A DNA stretch of 64,000 nucleotides from Deltaproteobacteria bacterium (lineage in GTDB: Bacteria; Myxococcota_A; UBA9160; UBA4427). The stretch spans positions 1 to 64,000 of the forward strand of contig JAJDAN010000032.1 of NCBI GenBank assembly GCA_029261855.1, in the 5' to 3' direction. Positions 16,178 through 25,004 of the stretch are shown here, piece by piece. Position numbers and translations under genes: made by a program. The notes beneath the pieces were generated by a model that did no database searches, was not told where the DNA came from, and saw only the letters and a list, made by a program, of their open reading frames with translations. The first letter of the stretch is position 1, and each line of letters starts with the position of its first letter.

Positions 16178-17274
16178 TGTGCGATCCGCCGCATGAATTC
16201 CGCCAGGGTAACGCGGTCGCGGTGGGGCGCGAATGGATTCTGCAGGGCGTAGATGCTCTGGTACGCGGTGCACGAGCGACAGACGGTGTCGAAGTCGCCG
16301 CGCTGCTGCCGCTCGATCAGGTCCATGTAGCGCTGGTTGGACAACGACAGGATCTCGGCGAGCGGCTGCTCGTTCACGTTGCCGAGCTCGAGGGTTCCCT
16401 CGACGTCGCGACAGGCGCAGGCGTTCACGCGGCCGTCGGCGAGCACGCTGTTCTGCGCGAAGATCAGCGCACAGGCGCCCGTCTTGTCGACCAGCTGCTC
16501 GCCGGCGATCGAGATCTCGAGGCCATCGACGTCGGACTGCGACACGACGCCACCCCAGTTGTCGAACCAGCGGTTGACGTAGATGGGAGAGCCCAGGGTG
16601 TCACGGATCTCCGTCAGCAGATCGCACAGCTCGCCGCCTGCCGAATCCACGCCCTCGAAGCTCCGCGCGCTACGGACGTAGAGGTGAGGCCCGACCGGAC
16701 CCTTCTTCCCGTGCCGAAGCACGGCCCGCAGATTCGCAAGCAACTTGCGATACGCGGGAGCGCTCCCCCTCGTCATGGCGATGAAGCTCTGCTCGTCGTG
16801 GCCGTAGATGCTGATGGAGAGCGGGCGCAGCTTTGGCAGCGCCAGCAACCTCTCGACGTCGGCCTCGCTCGGCAGGATGAAATTGGTGAAGAACGAGTAG
16901 CTCTCGAGGGCCGCGACAGCTTCCAGATGGTCGAGCTTCGCCATGAAGTCGCGATCCGCGAAGACGTCACCCGTAGACGGCGTGAGGGCCAGGGTCGCGT
17001 AGCCCATCTTCATGGCCTCTTCGACCACCTGTCGGAAATTCTCGTCGGCCATGACCGTCTTGCCGCGCACCTTCTTGGGGTACGCGCAGAAGCGGCATCG
17101 CAGGTTGCAGCGACCGGCGGGCTCGATGTACAGCCGCCGGCGCGGGTCCGGAATGCGCTCGTGCCGTCGCCACTTGTTGAACGCGGCCACGGACCGCTGC
17201 AGCGCACGGGCGGGACCCGAGAACTTCAGTCGACTCACGCTGTTGGCGAGGGCTGTGCGTACGACGTGCGTCAT
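16174..17274 (-). CDS. Radical SAM protein with SPASM-like C-terminus
   Basis: A 366-residue enzyme. Cys56, Cys60 and Cys63 in GRCNLRCRFCAYPKK bind the 4Fe-4S cluster that cleaves S-adenosylmethionine. Additional Cys pairs in the C-terminal third (TGACALIF, VNACACRDVEG, VCRSCTAYQS) form a SPASM-type auxiliary cluster region. Family members modify peptides or other substrates by radical chemistry; here the neighbours are a glycosyltransferase, a sulfotransferase and a methyltransferase, so a role in making a decorated glycan or small molecule is inferred. Its stop overlaps the start region of the glycosyltransferase. Confidence 0.9.
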   Translation of the reverse strand: MTHVVRTALANSVSRLKFSGPARALQRSVAAFNKWRRHERIPDPRRRLYIEPAGRCNLRCRFCAYPKKVRGKTVMADENFRQVVEEAMKMGYATLALTPSTGDVFADRDFMAKLDHLEAVAALESYSFFTNFILPSEADVERLLALPKLRPLSISIYGHDEQSFIAMTRGSAPAYRKLLANLRAVLRHGKKGPVGPHLYVRSARSFEGVDSAGGELCDLLTEIRDTLGSPIYVNRWFDNWGGVVSQSDVDGLEISIAGEQLVDKTGACALIFAQNSVLADGRVNACACRDVEGTLELGNVNEQPLAEILSLSNQRYMDLIERQQRGDFDTVCRSCTAYQSIYALQNPFAPHRDRVTLAEFMRRIAH

Positions 17275-17426
17275 GCTGATGTCGAAGGGTCCTCTCCTGC
17301 GCGTCCCGCTGGATTCATCCTATCCTCTCCTGCCCAGACAGTGGGTAACAAACTCGAGAGGAAAGGTGCGAAACCCCGCGGGCGGGCGCTTGCGCACGCC
17401 CTGTCTGTTAGGTGAGGATCCAGCGC

Positions 17427-18347
17427 ATGCCGACGGCCGAGGCCACGCCGAAGAAGTCCCGCTCGCGACGGCCCAGCGTCCACCGGTTCGTCCCGGCTGC
17501 ATTCCGGCCGCTCACGATCCGTCTCGGGCTGGGTGCCCGCGATCTCGGCTACCGCGCCATGAATCTCGCCTCGAGACCGCACCCGAAGCCGCTCTTCGTG
17601 CTCGGCAACCAGAAGTCCGGGACGACGGCAATCGCGGCGGTGTTCGCCCGGGCAACGGGGCAGAGCGTAACCCTCGACCTGACGCGTGAGGTCTGGAACC
17701 CGACGTACTTCCGCATCCCGAGCGGGGCGCTCTCGTTCGACGAGTTCGTGGCCCGAAATCGTTGGGGTTTCTCTCGAGACATCATCAAGGAACCGAATCT
17801 CACGCTCTTTCACCGCGAGCTCGAGCAGCGCTTCCCGGACGCGAGCTACCTGTTCGTCGTGCGAGACCCCCGCGACAACATCCGGAGCATCCTGAACCGG
17901 CTCAAGATCCCCGGTGACCTCGATGTCCTGCCGGACAGCGCCTTGAGCACCGCGAACCCCGAGTCGACGCCCGCCTGGGCCTACGTGTTCGACGGAGACT
18001 GGCGCGGCATCGGCGGCAGGCAGTACATCGATCGTCTGGCGCATCGTTGGCGCTTCTGCCTCGACCTGTACCAGCGTCATGCCGCCGAAATGGCGTTGTG
18101 CCGCTACGAGGACTTCCTGACCGACAAGCTCGCCACGATCGCGCGCCTGGCAGAAGATCTCGGTCGACCCGTCGTCCACGACGCGAGCGACCGACTCGAC
18201 GTCCAGTACCGGCACCGCGGCGACAACTCACAACCCTGGGCCGAGTTCTTCGGCCCGGAGAACCTCGCACGCATCGAGTCGATCTGTGCGGAGGGGATCG
18301 AGAAGATGGGCTACCCCGCCTCCGCATCGGGTCCCGCAGAAGCGTGA
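17427..18347 (+). CDS. PAPS-dependent sulfotransferase-like protein
   Basis: A 306-residue product from ATG 17427 (GTG 17412 would add five residues). The 5'-phosphosulfate loop is FVLGNQKSGTTAIA and the 3'-phosphate motif is YLFVVRDPRDNIRSILNRLK, both diagnostic of PAPS-using sulfotransferases. It should transfer sulfate to a hydroxyl or amine on a glycan, lipid or small molecule; the acceptor is unknown. The stop overlaps the GTG start of the next gene (GTGA), so translation is probably coupled. Divergent from the radical SAM gene. Confidence 0.88.
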   Translation: MPTAEATPKKSRSRRPSVHRFVPAAFRPLTIRLGLGARDLGYRAMNLASRPHPKPLFVLGNQKSGTTAIAAVFARATGQSVTLDLTREVWNPTYFRIPSGALSFDEFVARNRWGFSRDIIKEPNLTLFHRELEQRFPDASYLFVVRDPRDNIRSILNRLKIPGDLDVLPDSALSTANPESTPAWAYVFDGDWRGIGGRQYIDRLAHRWRFCLDLYQRHAAEMALCRYEDFLTDKLATIARLAEDLGRPVVHDASDRLDVQYRHRGDNSQPWAEFFGPENLARIESICAEGIEKMGYPASASGPAEA

Positions 18348-19378
18348 CACCTGACCCCTCGCAAGCGCGGTGCCCCGTCTGCGACGGGCACGGTGCAACG
18401 CTGCTCTGGCGCATCGACGCGGACGAGGTGACCCGGATGGCGCTCGTGGCCGAACGCGACCCGGGTCGTGCGGACGCGCTGCGAGACCACGTCGAACGAC
18501 TCTGGGACGGCGGTGATTGCCAGATGCTGCGCTGCCGCGCATGCGGCTTCGAGTTCGCGGACCCGTTCCGCGCGGGGGACGCACGCTTCTACGATCTCAT
18601 CTATGAGGGCTTCGACTACGCGGGGCACGAGTGGGACTGGCACCTGACGCGCAATCGCCTCCACGAGCTGACCCGAGACGCGAGCCCGAACGAAGCAACA
18701 TTGCTCGAGATCGGAGCGGGCTCGGGCGGCTTCCTGCGCCAGATCGTCCCGAGCCTCTTCGACCCGAAGCAGGTCGTGTGCACGGAATTCAACCCCGAGG
18801 CCGCCCGAAAGCTGCGGGCGACGGGTGTCGACGCGATCGATCGCGACTTCCGCGAGCTTCGAGGCGGCGACTTCCAGGACCGCTTCGCGTTCGTTTGCAT
18901 GTTCCACGTGCTCGAACACCTCGACGGGATCGACCGCGTGTTCGAAAGCCTCAGCTACCTCGCGCGGGACGACGCACGCGCCTTCATCTCGCTTCCCAAC
19001 CCGGAGAACGCCACGTTCTACGAGTCGAACGACCTGTTCATCGAATGGCCTCCCCATCACATCAGTCGCTGGCACCGCCGTTCGTTCGAGATCCTCGGCG
19101 AGCGCTTCGGCTGGGAGGTCGTCGACCACCGCGTCGAGCCGGTCAGCGCCGCCCGCCTTCTGCGCAATCTAGCGTCGGACCGCTTGATCCAACGCAGCCG
19201 GACCGCCGGGTCGATCAGCCGTCGGGCGCGACTCATCCCCGACCGGCTCCTTCGTCTAGCGGCCTGCGCGCCGCTTCTCGGCATCGAGGCGCTGCGCGCG
19301 CTCCCCCTGCTGCGCGCCGCGAATCCCCAGGCCCTGGGACGCTCGCACTGGGTCGAGCTCCGCCGCACCGGTACCTGA
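18344..19378 (+). CDS. Class I SAM-dependent methyltransferase with Zn-ribbon N-terminus
   Basis: A 344-residue product starting at GTG 18344. Residues ~9-60 hold a CPVCDG...CRACGFEF four-Cys ribbon, as in C-methyltransferases acting on nucleotide sugars and in methyltransf_13/23-type proteins. The SAM-binding motif is LLEIGAGSGGFLRQI at ~118-132, with acidic motif II VVCTEFNPEAA and MFHVLEHL as the post-II motif. A C-terminal ~100-residue Arg-rich region follows. Probable acceptor is a sugar or glycan precursor, from its neighbours. Confidence 0.88.
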   Translation: MTPDPSQARCPVCDGHGATLLWRIDADEVTRMALVAERDPGRADALRDHVERLWDGGDCQMLRCRACGFEFADPFRAGDARFYDLIYEGFDYAGHEWDWHLTRNRLHELTRDASPNEATLLEIGAGSGGFLRQIVPSLFDPKQVVCTEFNPEAARKLRATGVDAIDRDFRELRGGDFQDRFAFVCMFHVLEHLDGIDRVFESLSYLARDDARAFISLPNPENATFYESNDLFIEWPPHHISRWHRRSFEILGERFGWEVVDHRVEPVSAARLLRNLASDRLIQRSRTAGSISRRARLIPDRLLRLAACAPLLGIEALRALPLLRAANPQALGRSHWVELRRTGT

Positions 19379-19478
19379 CACGCGCGGCCGCCCGTCGGGA
19401 TCTCCGCAGGCGGCTGCCCGGTCGACCCCGTGTACCCTTGGAGGCTCGCCGAGCTGAGAACCCAGGAAAGGACGACCC

Positions 19479-20636
19479 ATGAAGGTGTCCCTCTTCTACC
19501 TCCCCACCATCGGCCACCGGCGCGAGATCGAGCAGGGTCGCGCGGGTCTGCGCGGCGATCTCTACACCCGCATGCTGAAGGAGATCAGCGAGCAGGCGAT
19601 CCTGGCGGACGAGCTGGGTTACGACTCGATCTCCTTTACCGAACACCATTTCCACGTCGAGGGCTTCGAGATTTCCAACAACCCGGTGATGCTCGATCTG
19701 TACGTCGGCATGCAGACGAAGCGCATCCGCGTGGGCCAGCTCGGCATCGTGCTCCCGGCTCAGAACCCCATCCGCGTCGCCGAAGACATCGCGATGCTCG
19801 ACCACATGACGGGCGGCCGCGCGAACGCCGGCTTCGCGCGCGGCTACCAGCGGCGCTGGGTCGACATCATGGCCCAGCAGACCCACGGCATACACGGCGC
19901 GCTCCCTCACGAACACGACCGCATCGACGAAGCCAACCGAGCGGCCTTCGAGGAATGCTTCCAGATCATCAAGCGCGCCTGGACCGAAGACCTGCTCGAA
20001 GTCGACGGCAACTACTGGCGGGTGCCCGCCGGCGAGACCCCCTGGCAGCTCGACGCCACGGACCAGTGGGGCATCGGCGTCGAGGACGGCGTCCTCAAGC
20101 AGGTGAGCGTCGTCCCGAAGCCCGTCCAGAAGCCGCACCCGCCCATCTTCCAGCCGTTCGCGTCGTCGGAAAACAGCATCCGCTGGTGCGCGCAGGAAGG
20201 CGTGACCGCCGTGCTACCGCCCCTGCACCCGAAGCTCGAACGCCGCCTGTTCGAGCTGTACGCCGAAGTCTCCGGCAAGCCCATCGGCGAAGGCATCGGC
20301 GTGCTGCGCGACGTGGTCATCGCCGACACCGACGAAGAGGCCCAGGCCCTGTGGCGCGACAGCGGTGCCTTCTGCGGAGCCGCCTGGTTCGAGCCCTTCG
20401 GCTTCAGCCGCGGCATGGCCGACCCGGAAACCGGCGAAGCCCCGGACCTGTTCCAGGACAGCATGAACCTCGTGGGCTCGGTCGACACGGTCACCCACCA
20501 GCTGGAACGCCTGTGCGAAAGGCTCCCCGCCCAGTGGATCTTCGCCTGGACCTACAACGGCCTCATCGAGCACCCGAAGCTGATGCGGTCCATCGAAGAC
20601 TTCCACGCCAAGGTGCTGCCGCGAGTCAGCGGCTGA
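19479..20636 (+). CDS. LLM-class flavin-dependent oxidoreductase
   Basis: A 385-residue bacterial luciferase-like monooxygenase with TIM-barrel motifs: YDSISFTEHHFHVEGFEISN, RVGQLGIVLPAQNPIRVAED and MLDHMTGGRANAGFARGY. It uses reduced FMN (or F420) and oxygen; the substrate cannot be inferred. A purine-rich ribosome binding region (CCCAGGAAAGGACG) precedes ATG 19479. A single gene between the methyltransferase and the DUF4349 lipoprotein, same direction as both. Confidence 0.93.
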   Translation: MKVSLFYLPTIGHRREIEQGRAGLRGDLYTRMLKEISEQAILADELGYDSISFTEHHFHVEGFEISNNPVMLDLYVGMQTKRIRVGQLGIVLPAQNPIRVAEDIAMLDHMTGGRANAGFARGYQRRWVDIMAQQTHGIHGALPHEHDRIDEANRAAFEECFQIIKRAWTEDLLEVDGNYWRVPAGETPWQLDATDQWGIGVEDGVLKQVSVVPKPVQKPHPPIFQPFASSENSIRWCAQEGVTAVLPPLHPKLERRLFELYAEVSGKPIGEGIGVLRDVVIADTDEEAQALWRDSGAFCGAAWFEPFGFSRGMADPETGEAPDLFQDSMNLVGSVDTVTHQLERLCERLPAQWIFAWTYNGLIEHPKLMRSIEDFHAKVLPRVSG

Positions 20637-20683
20637 CCGTCTCCAACTGAACCGAGCGGCCCGCCGAGGAGTCCCACCCGCCC

Positions 20684-21379
20684 ATGAAGCATCCCAAGTT
20701 CACGACGGTCTGGTTCGCGCTTCTCGCCGCGCTCCTGGCGACCGCCTGCGCAACCGCCTGCTCAACCGAAGGGGCGCGCCAGGAAACCGGTGCCCTCGGT
20801 CGCGTGCGGGCGCAGAGTGCCATGCTCGAGGCCCCCGCAGAGACGGACCGCCAGATCATCCGCAGCGCGCACCTCACCCTCGAGGTCGACAACCTGGACG
20901 CTGCGCGAGCAGCCGCCGAGCAGGACCTCGTCGCTCGCCAGGGCTATGTGGAAGCGATTCACGAGAGCGAGCAGTCGCTGACCCTGCAGTTCCGCGTGCC
21001 TGCCGACGAGCTCGACGACTTCCTCGCGAAGCTCCACGGGCTCGGCAAAGTGAAGAGCGCGTCGGTGAATTCTCAGGACGTCACCGAGCAACACGCCGAC
21101 CTCGAAGTGCGTCTCGCCAACAACCGCAAGCTGCGCGACCGCCTTCAGCAGCTGCTCGACAAGGCGACCACCGTGGAAGAAATGCTCGCCGTCGAGAAGG
21201 AGCTGGCGCGCGTCCAGTCCGAGGTCGAGTCCCTGCAAGGACGCCTCGACCGGCTCGATTCCCAGATCGCACTCTCGAGCGTGTCCCTCACTCTCGAACG
21301 CGGCCGCATCCTCGGCCCCCTCGGCTGGCTGGGCTACGGCATCTACTGGGCGATCGAGAAGCTCTTCATCATCCGGTAG
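20684..21379 (+). CDS. DUF4349 lipoprotein
   Basis: A 231-residue envelope protein. The N-terminus is a signal with candidate lipobox LLATAC (residues ~17-22). Then DRQIIRSAHLTLEVDNLDAA, a long coiled coil (ADLEVRLANNRKLRDRLQQL, VEKELARVQSEVESLQGRLD) and a hydrophobic C-terminal segment LGPLGWLGYGIYWAIEKLF follow, the layout of DUF4349 proteins. Function unknown; probably tethered to the membrane at both ends. Confidence 0.88.
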   Translation: MKHPKFTTVWFALLAALLATACATACSTEGARQETGALGRVRAQSAMLEAPAETDRQIIRSAHLTLEVDNLDAARAAAEQDLVARQGYVEAIHESEQSLTLQFRVPADELDDFLAKLHGLGKVKSASVNSQDVTEQHADLEVRLANNRKLRDRLQQLLDKATTVEEMLAVEKELARVQSEVESLQGRLDRLDSQIALSSVSLTLERGRILGPLGWLGYGIYWAIEKLFIIR

Positions 21380-21394
21380 CGCCGCAACGACCCG

Positions 21395-21925
21395 TCAGCG
21401 CTTGGCGACGGCTTCCTTCAGCCCGGCCACGGAGCCGCGGTACTCGATGCCCACGACCTTCAGCCGGTTGAGCTTCAGGATCGTCACGCGTCCTTCTTCC
21501 GACGGAAAGGCCGCAGTCGCTTTGCCGTCGCGGTCGAGCAGGGTGGGGTAGGGCCGCTCGTCCTGCATCTTCGGGATGGCGATCATCTTCGCGATCAGGC
21601 TCGGCATCTCGTGGATGTCCGCCACGTAGAGCGCGCGGTTCTTGGTGAGGTACGCGGGACCTTGCTCTGCGAGCAGCGCCTGGATCACCTTGCCGCCTTC
21701 CATCTCGCGCGCGAAGAAGATGACCCGCACGCTCTCGTCGACCGTATGGGGCACATCGTTCTGGTCGAGCAGCGTCACCTTGGCGACGCGGCTTCCAATC
21801 TTCAGCTCCGGCGGCGGCGGCGTGTCTGAAGCGCAGCCGAACGCGAAGACGGCCAGAACGATTGCACACGAAGGGAAACGCGATCGAACGGGCGAAGAAG
21901 CGGGCGAGGAAAAGAGTCGAGTCAT
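21395..21925 (-). CDS. Hypothetical lipoprotein
   Basis: A 176-residue product from ATG 21925. Residues 1-31 include an Arg-containing signal with lipobox VFAFGC, so Cys31 is probably lipidated. The mature part (LKIGSRVAKVTLLDQNDVPH, VRVIFFAREMEGGKVIQALL, RPYPTLLDRDGKATAAFPSE) follows the strand/helix order of thioredoxin-fold redox or reporter domains but has no CxxC, so it would not be a disulfide reductase. Convergent with the DUF4349 gene (15 bp apart). Confidence 0.78.
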   Translation of the reverse strand: MTRLFSSPASSPVRSRFPSCAIVLAVFAFGCASDTPPPPELKIGSRVAKVTLLDQNDVPHTVDESVRVIFFAREMEGGKVIQALLAEQGPAYLTKNRALYVADIHEMPSLIAKMIAIPKMQDERPYPTLLDRDGKATAAFPSEEGRVTILKLNRLKVVGIEYRGSVAGLKEAVAKR

Positions 21926-21976
21926 GGCCGGCATTCTAACTTGCACCGGGCGCTTCCACCTGCGAGCTTCGCCTCC

Positions 21977-22489
21977 GTGACTCTCGCGGCCCGCAGCATC
22001 GCGGAAATCGACTGGACGAGCTGGGAACCCCAGGAATCCGCGACCCTCTGCTTCGTCCACCAGGACGATCGGCTGCTGCTGATGCGCAAGAAGCGCGGCC
22101 TCGGCGCCGGCAAGATCGTCGCCCCGGGCGGCCGCCTCGAGCCCGGCGAGAGCCTCCTCGAATGCGCGGTTCGCGAGGTGCAAGAAGAGCTGCAGATCAC
22201 TCCCACCGGCGTGACCTGCGGCGGCGACCACCGCTTCCAGTTCCGCGACGGCTACGCGATCCACGTATGGGTCTTCCGCGCCACGGGCTTCGACGGCGGA
22301 GAGCCGCGCGAAACCGAAGAGGGCCGGCCCATGTGGACGAACGTAGGCGCCATCCCGTACGCAGAGATGTGGCAGGACAACATCCACTGGCTGCCGCTGC
22401 TGCTCGCCGGCGAGCGTTTCACCGGACGATGGGTTTTCGAAGACGACCGCCTGCTCGATCACGCGATGGAGCGCGGCCAGGCGGGCTAG
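21977..22489 (+). CDS. Nudix hydrolase, MutT/MTH1-like
   Basis: A 170-residue product from GTG 21977. The Nudix box GGRLEPGESLLECAVREVQEEL is intact (G-x5-E-x7-REVQEE). The following FRATGFDGGEPRETEEGRPM and WLPLLLAGERFTGRWVF segments are like those of MTH1/8-oxo-dGTP diphosphatases, so it may sanitise oxidised nucleotides. Its 3' end overlaps the 3' end of tmk by 4 bp (convergent). Confidence 0.9.
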   Translation: MTLAARSIAEIDWTSWEPQESATLCFVHQDDRLLLMRKKRGLGAGKIVAPGGRLEPGESLLECAVREVQEELQITPTGVTCGGDHRFQFRDGYAIHVWVFRATGFDGGEPRETEEGRPMWTNVGAIPYAEMWQDNIHWLPLLLAGERFTGRWVFEDDRLLDHAMERGQAG

Positions 22490-23088
22490 AGACGCGCGTC
22501 CACGATCTCGAAGATTCGCCGGTGCACTTCTTCCGGGCTGCCGTCTCCTGACACCCGCACCAGGTACGGGCAGGGCAGGGCGGCGAACACTTCTGCCACG
22601 GCTCGCTGGAAGGCGATCTCTTCGAAGACGGGCTCCGCGGTTCCGCCCCGGGCTTCGACTCGCTCGAGTCCTCGTTCCGGACTCACTTCGACGAGGATGG
22701 CGAGGTCCGGCAACGGGAAGGCGGCTTCGCTGCTCGCGAGGATGTCCTGCCAGGGAAGTCCGCGCGCACCCTGGTAGGCGACGCTCGACAGGTAGTAGCG
22801 GTCCGTGAGGACGACCTGGCCTGCTGCCAGCGCGGGCGCGATCACCTCGTCCACGTGCTCGCGACGGTCGGCGACGAACCAATCGAGCTCGGTTTCCGGG
22901 GCGACGCGCTCGCCCGAACGCGCCATCTCGCGGATGCGACGGCCGTGCTCACCGTCCGTGGGCTCGCGGGTGGTGACGACGTCGATCCCGCGCGCGCGGA
23001 GTGCAGCAGCCAGCAGCTGCAGCTGCGTGCTCTTCCCGCTTCCGTCGACGCCCTCGAAGGCGATGAGTTTCCCGCGTGTCACGGTCAT
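22486..23088 (-). CDS. tmk: Thymidylate kinase
   Basis: A 200-residue dTMP kinase that makes dTDP for DNA synthesis. The P-loop is FEGVDGSGKSTQLQLL, the dTMP-binding DR(Y/H) motif appears as LTDRYYLSSVAYQGA, and the TTREPTDGEHGRRIREM segment is conserved. Length is normal. It lies 278 bp beyond atpE in the same direction, with a strong hairpin between them, so it is probably separately transcribed. Confidence 0.96.
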   Translation of the reverse strand: MTVTRGKLIAFEGVDGSGKSTQLQLLAAALRARGIDVVTTREPTDGEHGRRIREMARSGERVAPETELDWFVADRREHVDEVIAPALAAGQVVLTDRYYLSSVAYQGARGLPWQDILASSEAAFPLPDLAILVEVSPERGLERVEARGGTAEPVFEEIAFQRAVAEVFAALPCPYLVRVSGDGSPEEVHRRIFEIVDARL

Positions 23089-23140
23089 GGTGTAGCCGTT
23101 TCTTCGCGGCCCGCGCTCGCCCGGGCGCTAGACGCAAGAA

Positions 23141-23171
23141 GGGGCGTGCCGCAGCGTGGCACGCCCCTTGC
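23141..23171 (-). terminator. Hairpin terminator between atpE and tmk
   Basis: A perfect 12 bp stem (AAGGGGCGTGCC with GGCACGCCCCTT) and a 7-base loop, followed on the minus strand by CTTGCGTC with only a weak T content. Placed to end the atpZ-I-B-E transcript; it could also be part of a longer leader for tmk. Confidence 0.65.
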
Positions 23172-23366
23172 TCTATGCGTCGGTGATGCCCTTCTTCGTT
23201 GCGGGGCATCTCCCGCAAGCACCCCTCTAACGGGACCGGGGGTCAGCGGGATCCAGCCGCAGGGCGGGGGCACTGTATTCGGGGCAGGGACAACGGGGTG
23301 ACCCTGCTTCGAGCTTCCGTCCTGCGGCTTTCTATGTTTCTGCGGATCGCCTGCTGCGGATGGGAA

Positions 23367-23678
23367 CTAGAACTTGCCCATCAGCAGGATGGCGATCACG
23401 AGGCCGTAAATGGCGATCGACTCGATGAGCACCATGCCGAGGATGAAGTTGGTGAACATGGCACCCGCCGCGCCGGGGTTCCGGGCGATGGCCTGGGTGG
23501 TGTTCCCCGCCGTGAGGCCCTGTCCGATACCGCAGCCGAGGCCGGCGGCTCCCACGGCGATACCGGCGCCGATGCCGGGGCCCATGCTCATGCCGGCTCC
23601 GCCGTCCTGCGCGAAGGCGATTGCGGGCGCGAGCACCATGACCAGGGTCCACAGGACGAGATTTCCGAGTTTCCTCAC
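23367..23678 (-). CDS. atpE: F0F1 ATP synthase subunit c, Na+-type ligand pattern
   Basis: A 103-residue proteolipid of the rotor ring. Residues 1-23 look like a cleavable signal peptide (ending AIAFAQ). Two membrane hairpin helices follow: GIGAGIAVGAAGLGCGIGQG and FILGMVLIESIAIYGLVIAI. The ion-binding carboxylate is Glu86. Gln53, Ser87 and Tyr91 sit at the same spacing (33, +1, +5) as Q32/E65/S66/Y70 of the Ilyobacter Na+ ring, so Na+ coupling is possible; proton coupling cannot be excluded. Last gene of atpZ-I-B-E. Confidence 0.95.
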   Translation of the reverse strand: MRKLGNLVLWTLVMVLAPAIAFAQDGGAGMSMGPGIGAGIAVGAAGLGCGIGQGLTAGNTTQAIARNPGAAGAMFTNFILGMVLIESIAIYGLVIAILLMGKF

Positions 23679-23778
23679 GACTTGCTCCTTTTTGCAGTGG
23701 CCTTCCGGGCCACTTGTCCGATCTGAAGGGATTGCGACGGCCGTTCCCGGCCAGAGTGCGGGGTCTGTTTCGAGTGGG

Positions 23779-24495
23779 CTAGTGCGGCTCTTCGAGCGCC
23801 TGCCCGATGTAGATCATGGTGAGCAGCGCGAACACGAACGCCTGCAGGATCGACACGACGAGGCCGAGGCCCATGAAGATGGCGGGCAGGATGACGGGCA
23901 CCATCGACAGCCAGATGAGGATGACGGTGTGGTCCGCGAACATGTTCGCGACGAGACGAACGGTCAGGGTCAGCACGCGCGCCAGGTGCAGCACGATTTC
24001 CAGCGGCAGGAAGATCGGGGCCAACACGCGGACGTGATAGTGCTTGCCGCCGATCTCCTTCTCCATCAGCGACGGCCCCATGAACTGGTAGATGTACTTC
24101 CAGCCGTGGGTCTTGATGCCGACGTAGTTGTAGACGACGAAGGAGATGATCGCCCAGGCGAAGGCGGTGTTGACGTCGGAGGTCGCGCCGCCGAAGCCCG
24201 GCACCAGGCCCATCAGGTTCGATACCAGGATGAACATGAAGATGCTGCCGACGACCGGGAAGTAGCTGCGGTACTCCTCGCCCATCACCGAGCGCGCCTG
24301 GCTGACGAGGGCTTCGACGATGACTTCGAGGATGTTGCGGACGGAAAGGCCCTCGTCCGGGATGACGCCGCCGCCCGCACCGCTCACGGCCTTGCGGACC
24401 GCGAGGCCACCGAGCACCAACAGGAAGGCCGCGAGTGCCACCGCCTGGTAGAGCTCGTCGATGCCCCGCTCGTGCAGGAAGGAATAGACGGTCAT
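23779..24495 (-). CDS. atpB: F0F1 ATP synthase subunit a
   Basis: A 238-residue polytopic membrane stator subunit forming the ion half-channels against the c ring. The essential Arg is in LTLTVRLVANMFADH. Flanking segments PVVGSIFMFILVSNLMGLVP and LQAFVFALLTMIYIGQALEE are typical of the family. ATG 24495 overlaps the stop of the atpI-like gene by 4 bp, so the two are translationally coupled. An upstream in-frame extension is rejected because it overlaps that gene. Confidence 0.96.
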   Translation of the reverse strand: MTVYSFLHERGIDELYQAVALAAFLLVLGGLAVRKAVSGAGGGVIPDEGLSVRNILEVIVEALVSQARSVMGEEYRSYFPVVGSIFMFILVSNLMGLVPGFGGATSDVNTAFAWAIISFVVYNYVGIKTHGWKYIYQFMGPSLMEKEIGGKHYHVRVLAPIFLPLEIVLHLARVLTLTVRLVANMFADHTVILIWLSMVPVILPAIFMGLGLVVSILQAFVFALLTMIYIGQALEEPH

Positions 24496-25004
24496 CGGAG
24501 CTTGTCTTCCTCTTGTAGTTCCGCGTCTTCTACTGCGATCTCGTCGGCGCGCTCGATGCGCCAGACGCTGAAGTTGTCCCAGGACGGATCGTCGGGCGCC
24601 GGCACCGGCGGCACGGGCCATTCGCTCGGGTCGATCACCGCCGGCCGGTTGCGCCAGCTGTCGAGCAGCACGGCGGGCATCACGATGGAAAGCCCGACCA
24701 CGAACGCGATCGGGTGTGCGCCGAGGGCGACGGCCAGCACGATGGCACCGGCGACGACGGCGAGACGCAGGCCGACCACACCGACCCAGAGGCCCGGGCC
24801 GCCCAGCTTTCCGGCGAAGAAGCTGCGGGCCGCGCCGTGCATCGCACGGAAGTTGACGACCTCGAGCAGCGCGCCAGCGGCGACGCTCGCAGCGATCTGG
24901 GGCGTGAAGAGCGCGAAGGACGCCGCAACTGCCCCCGTGCTGAGGGTGAAGTTGAGGCGCTCGACCCGCAGCATCCCTGCCCGCGTGTCATCGAGGCCGA
25001 TCAT
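24492..25004 (-). CDS. atpI: ATP synthase subunit I-like membrane protein
   Basis: A 170-residue protein with about four hydrophobic helices (FTLSTGAVAASFALFTPQI, VAAGALLEVVNFRAM, VGVVGLRLAVVAGAIVLAVA, FVVGLSIVMPAVLL) and an acidic soluble tail of ~55 residues. Position between atpZ and atpB and the helix pattern fit the AtpI family, which helps c-ring assembly in some bacteria. The acidic tail is longer than usual. Overlaps both neighbours by 4 bp. Confidence 0.82.
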   Translation of the reverse strand: MIGLDDTRAGMLRVERLNFTLSTGAVAASFALFTPQIAASVAAGALLEVVNFRAMHGAARSFFAGKLGGPGLWVGVVGLRLAVVAGAIVLAVALGAHPIAFVVGLSIVMPAVLLDSWRNRPAVIDPSEWPVPPVPAPDDPSWDNFSVWRIERADEIAVEDAELQEEDKLR

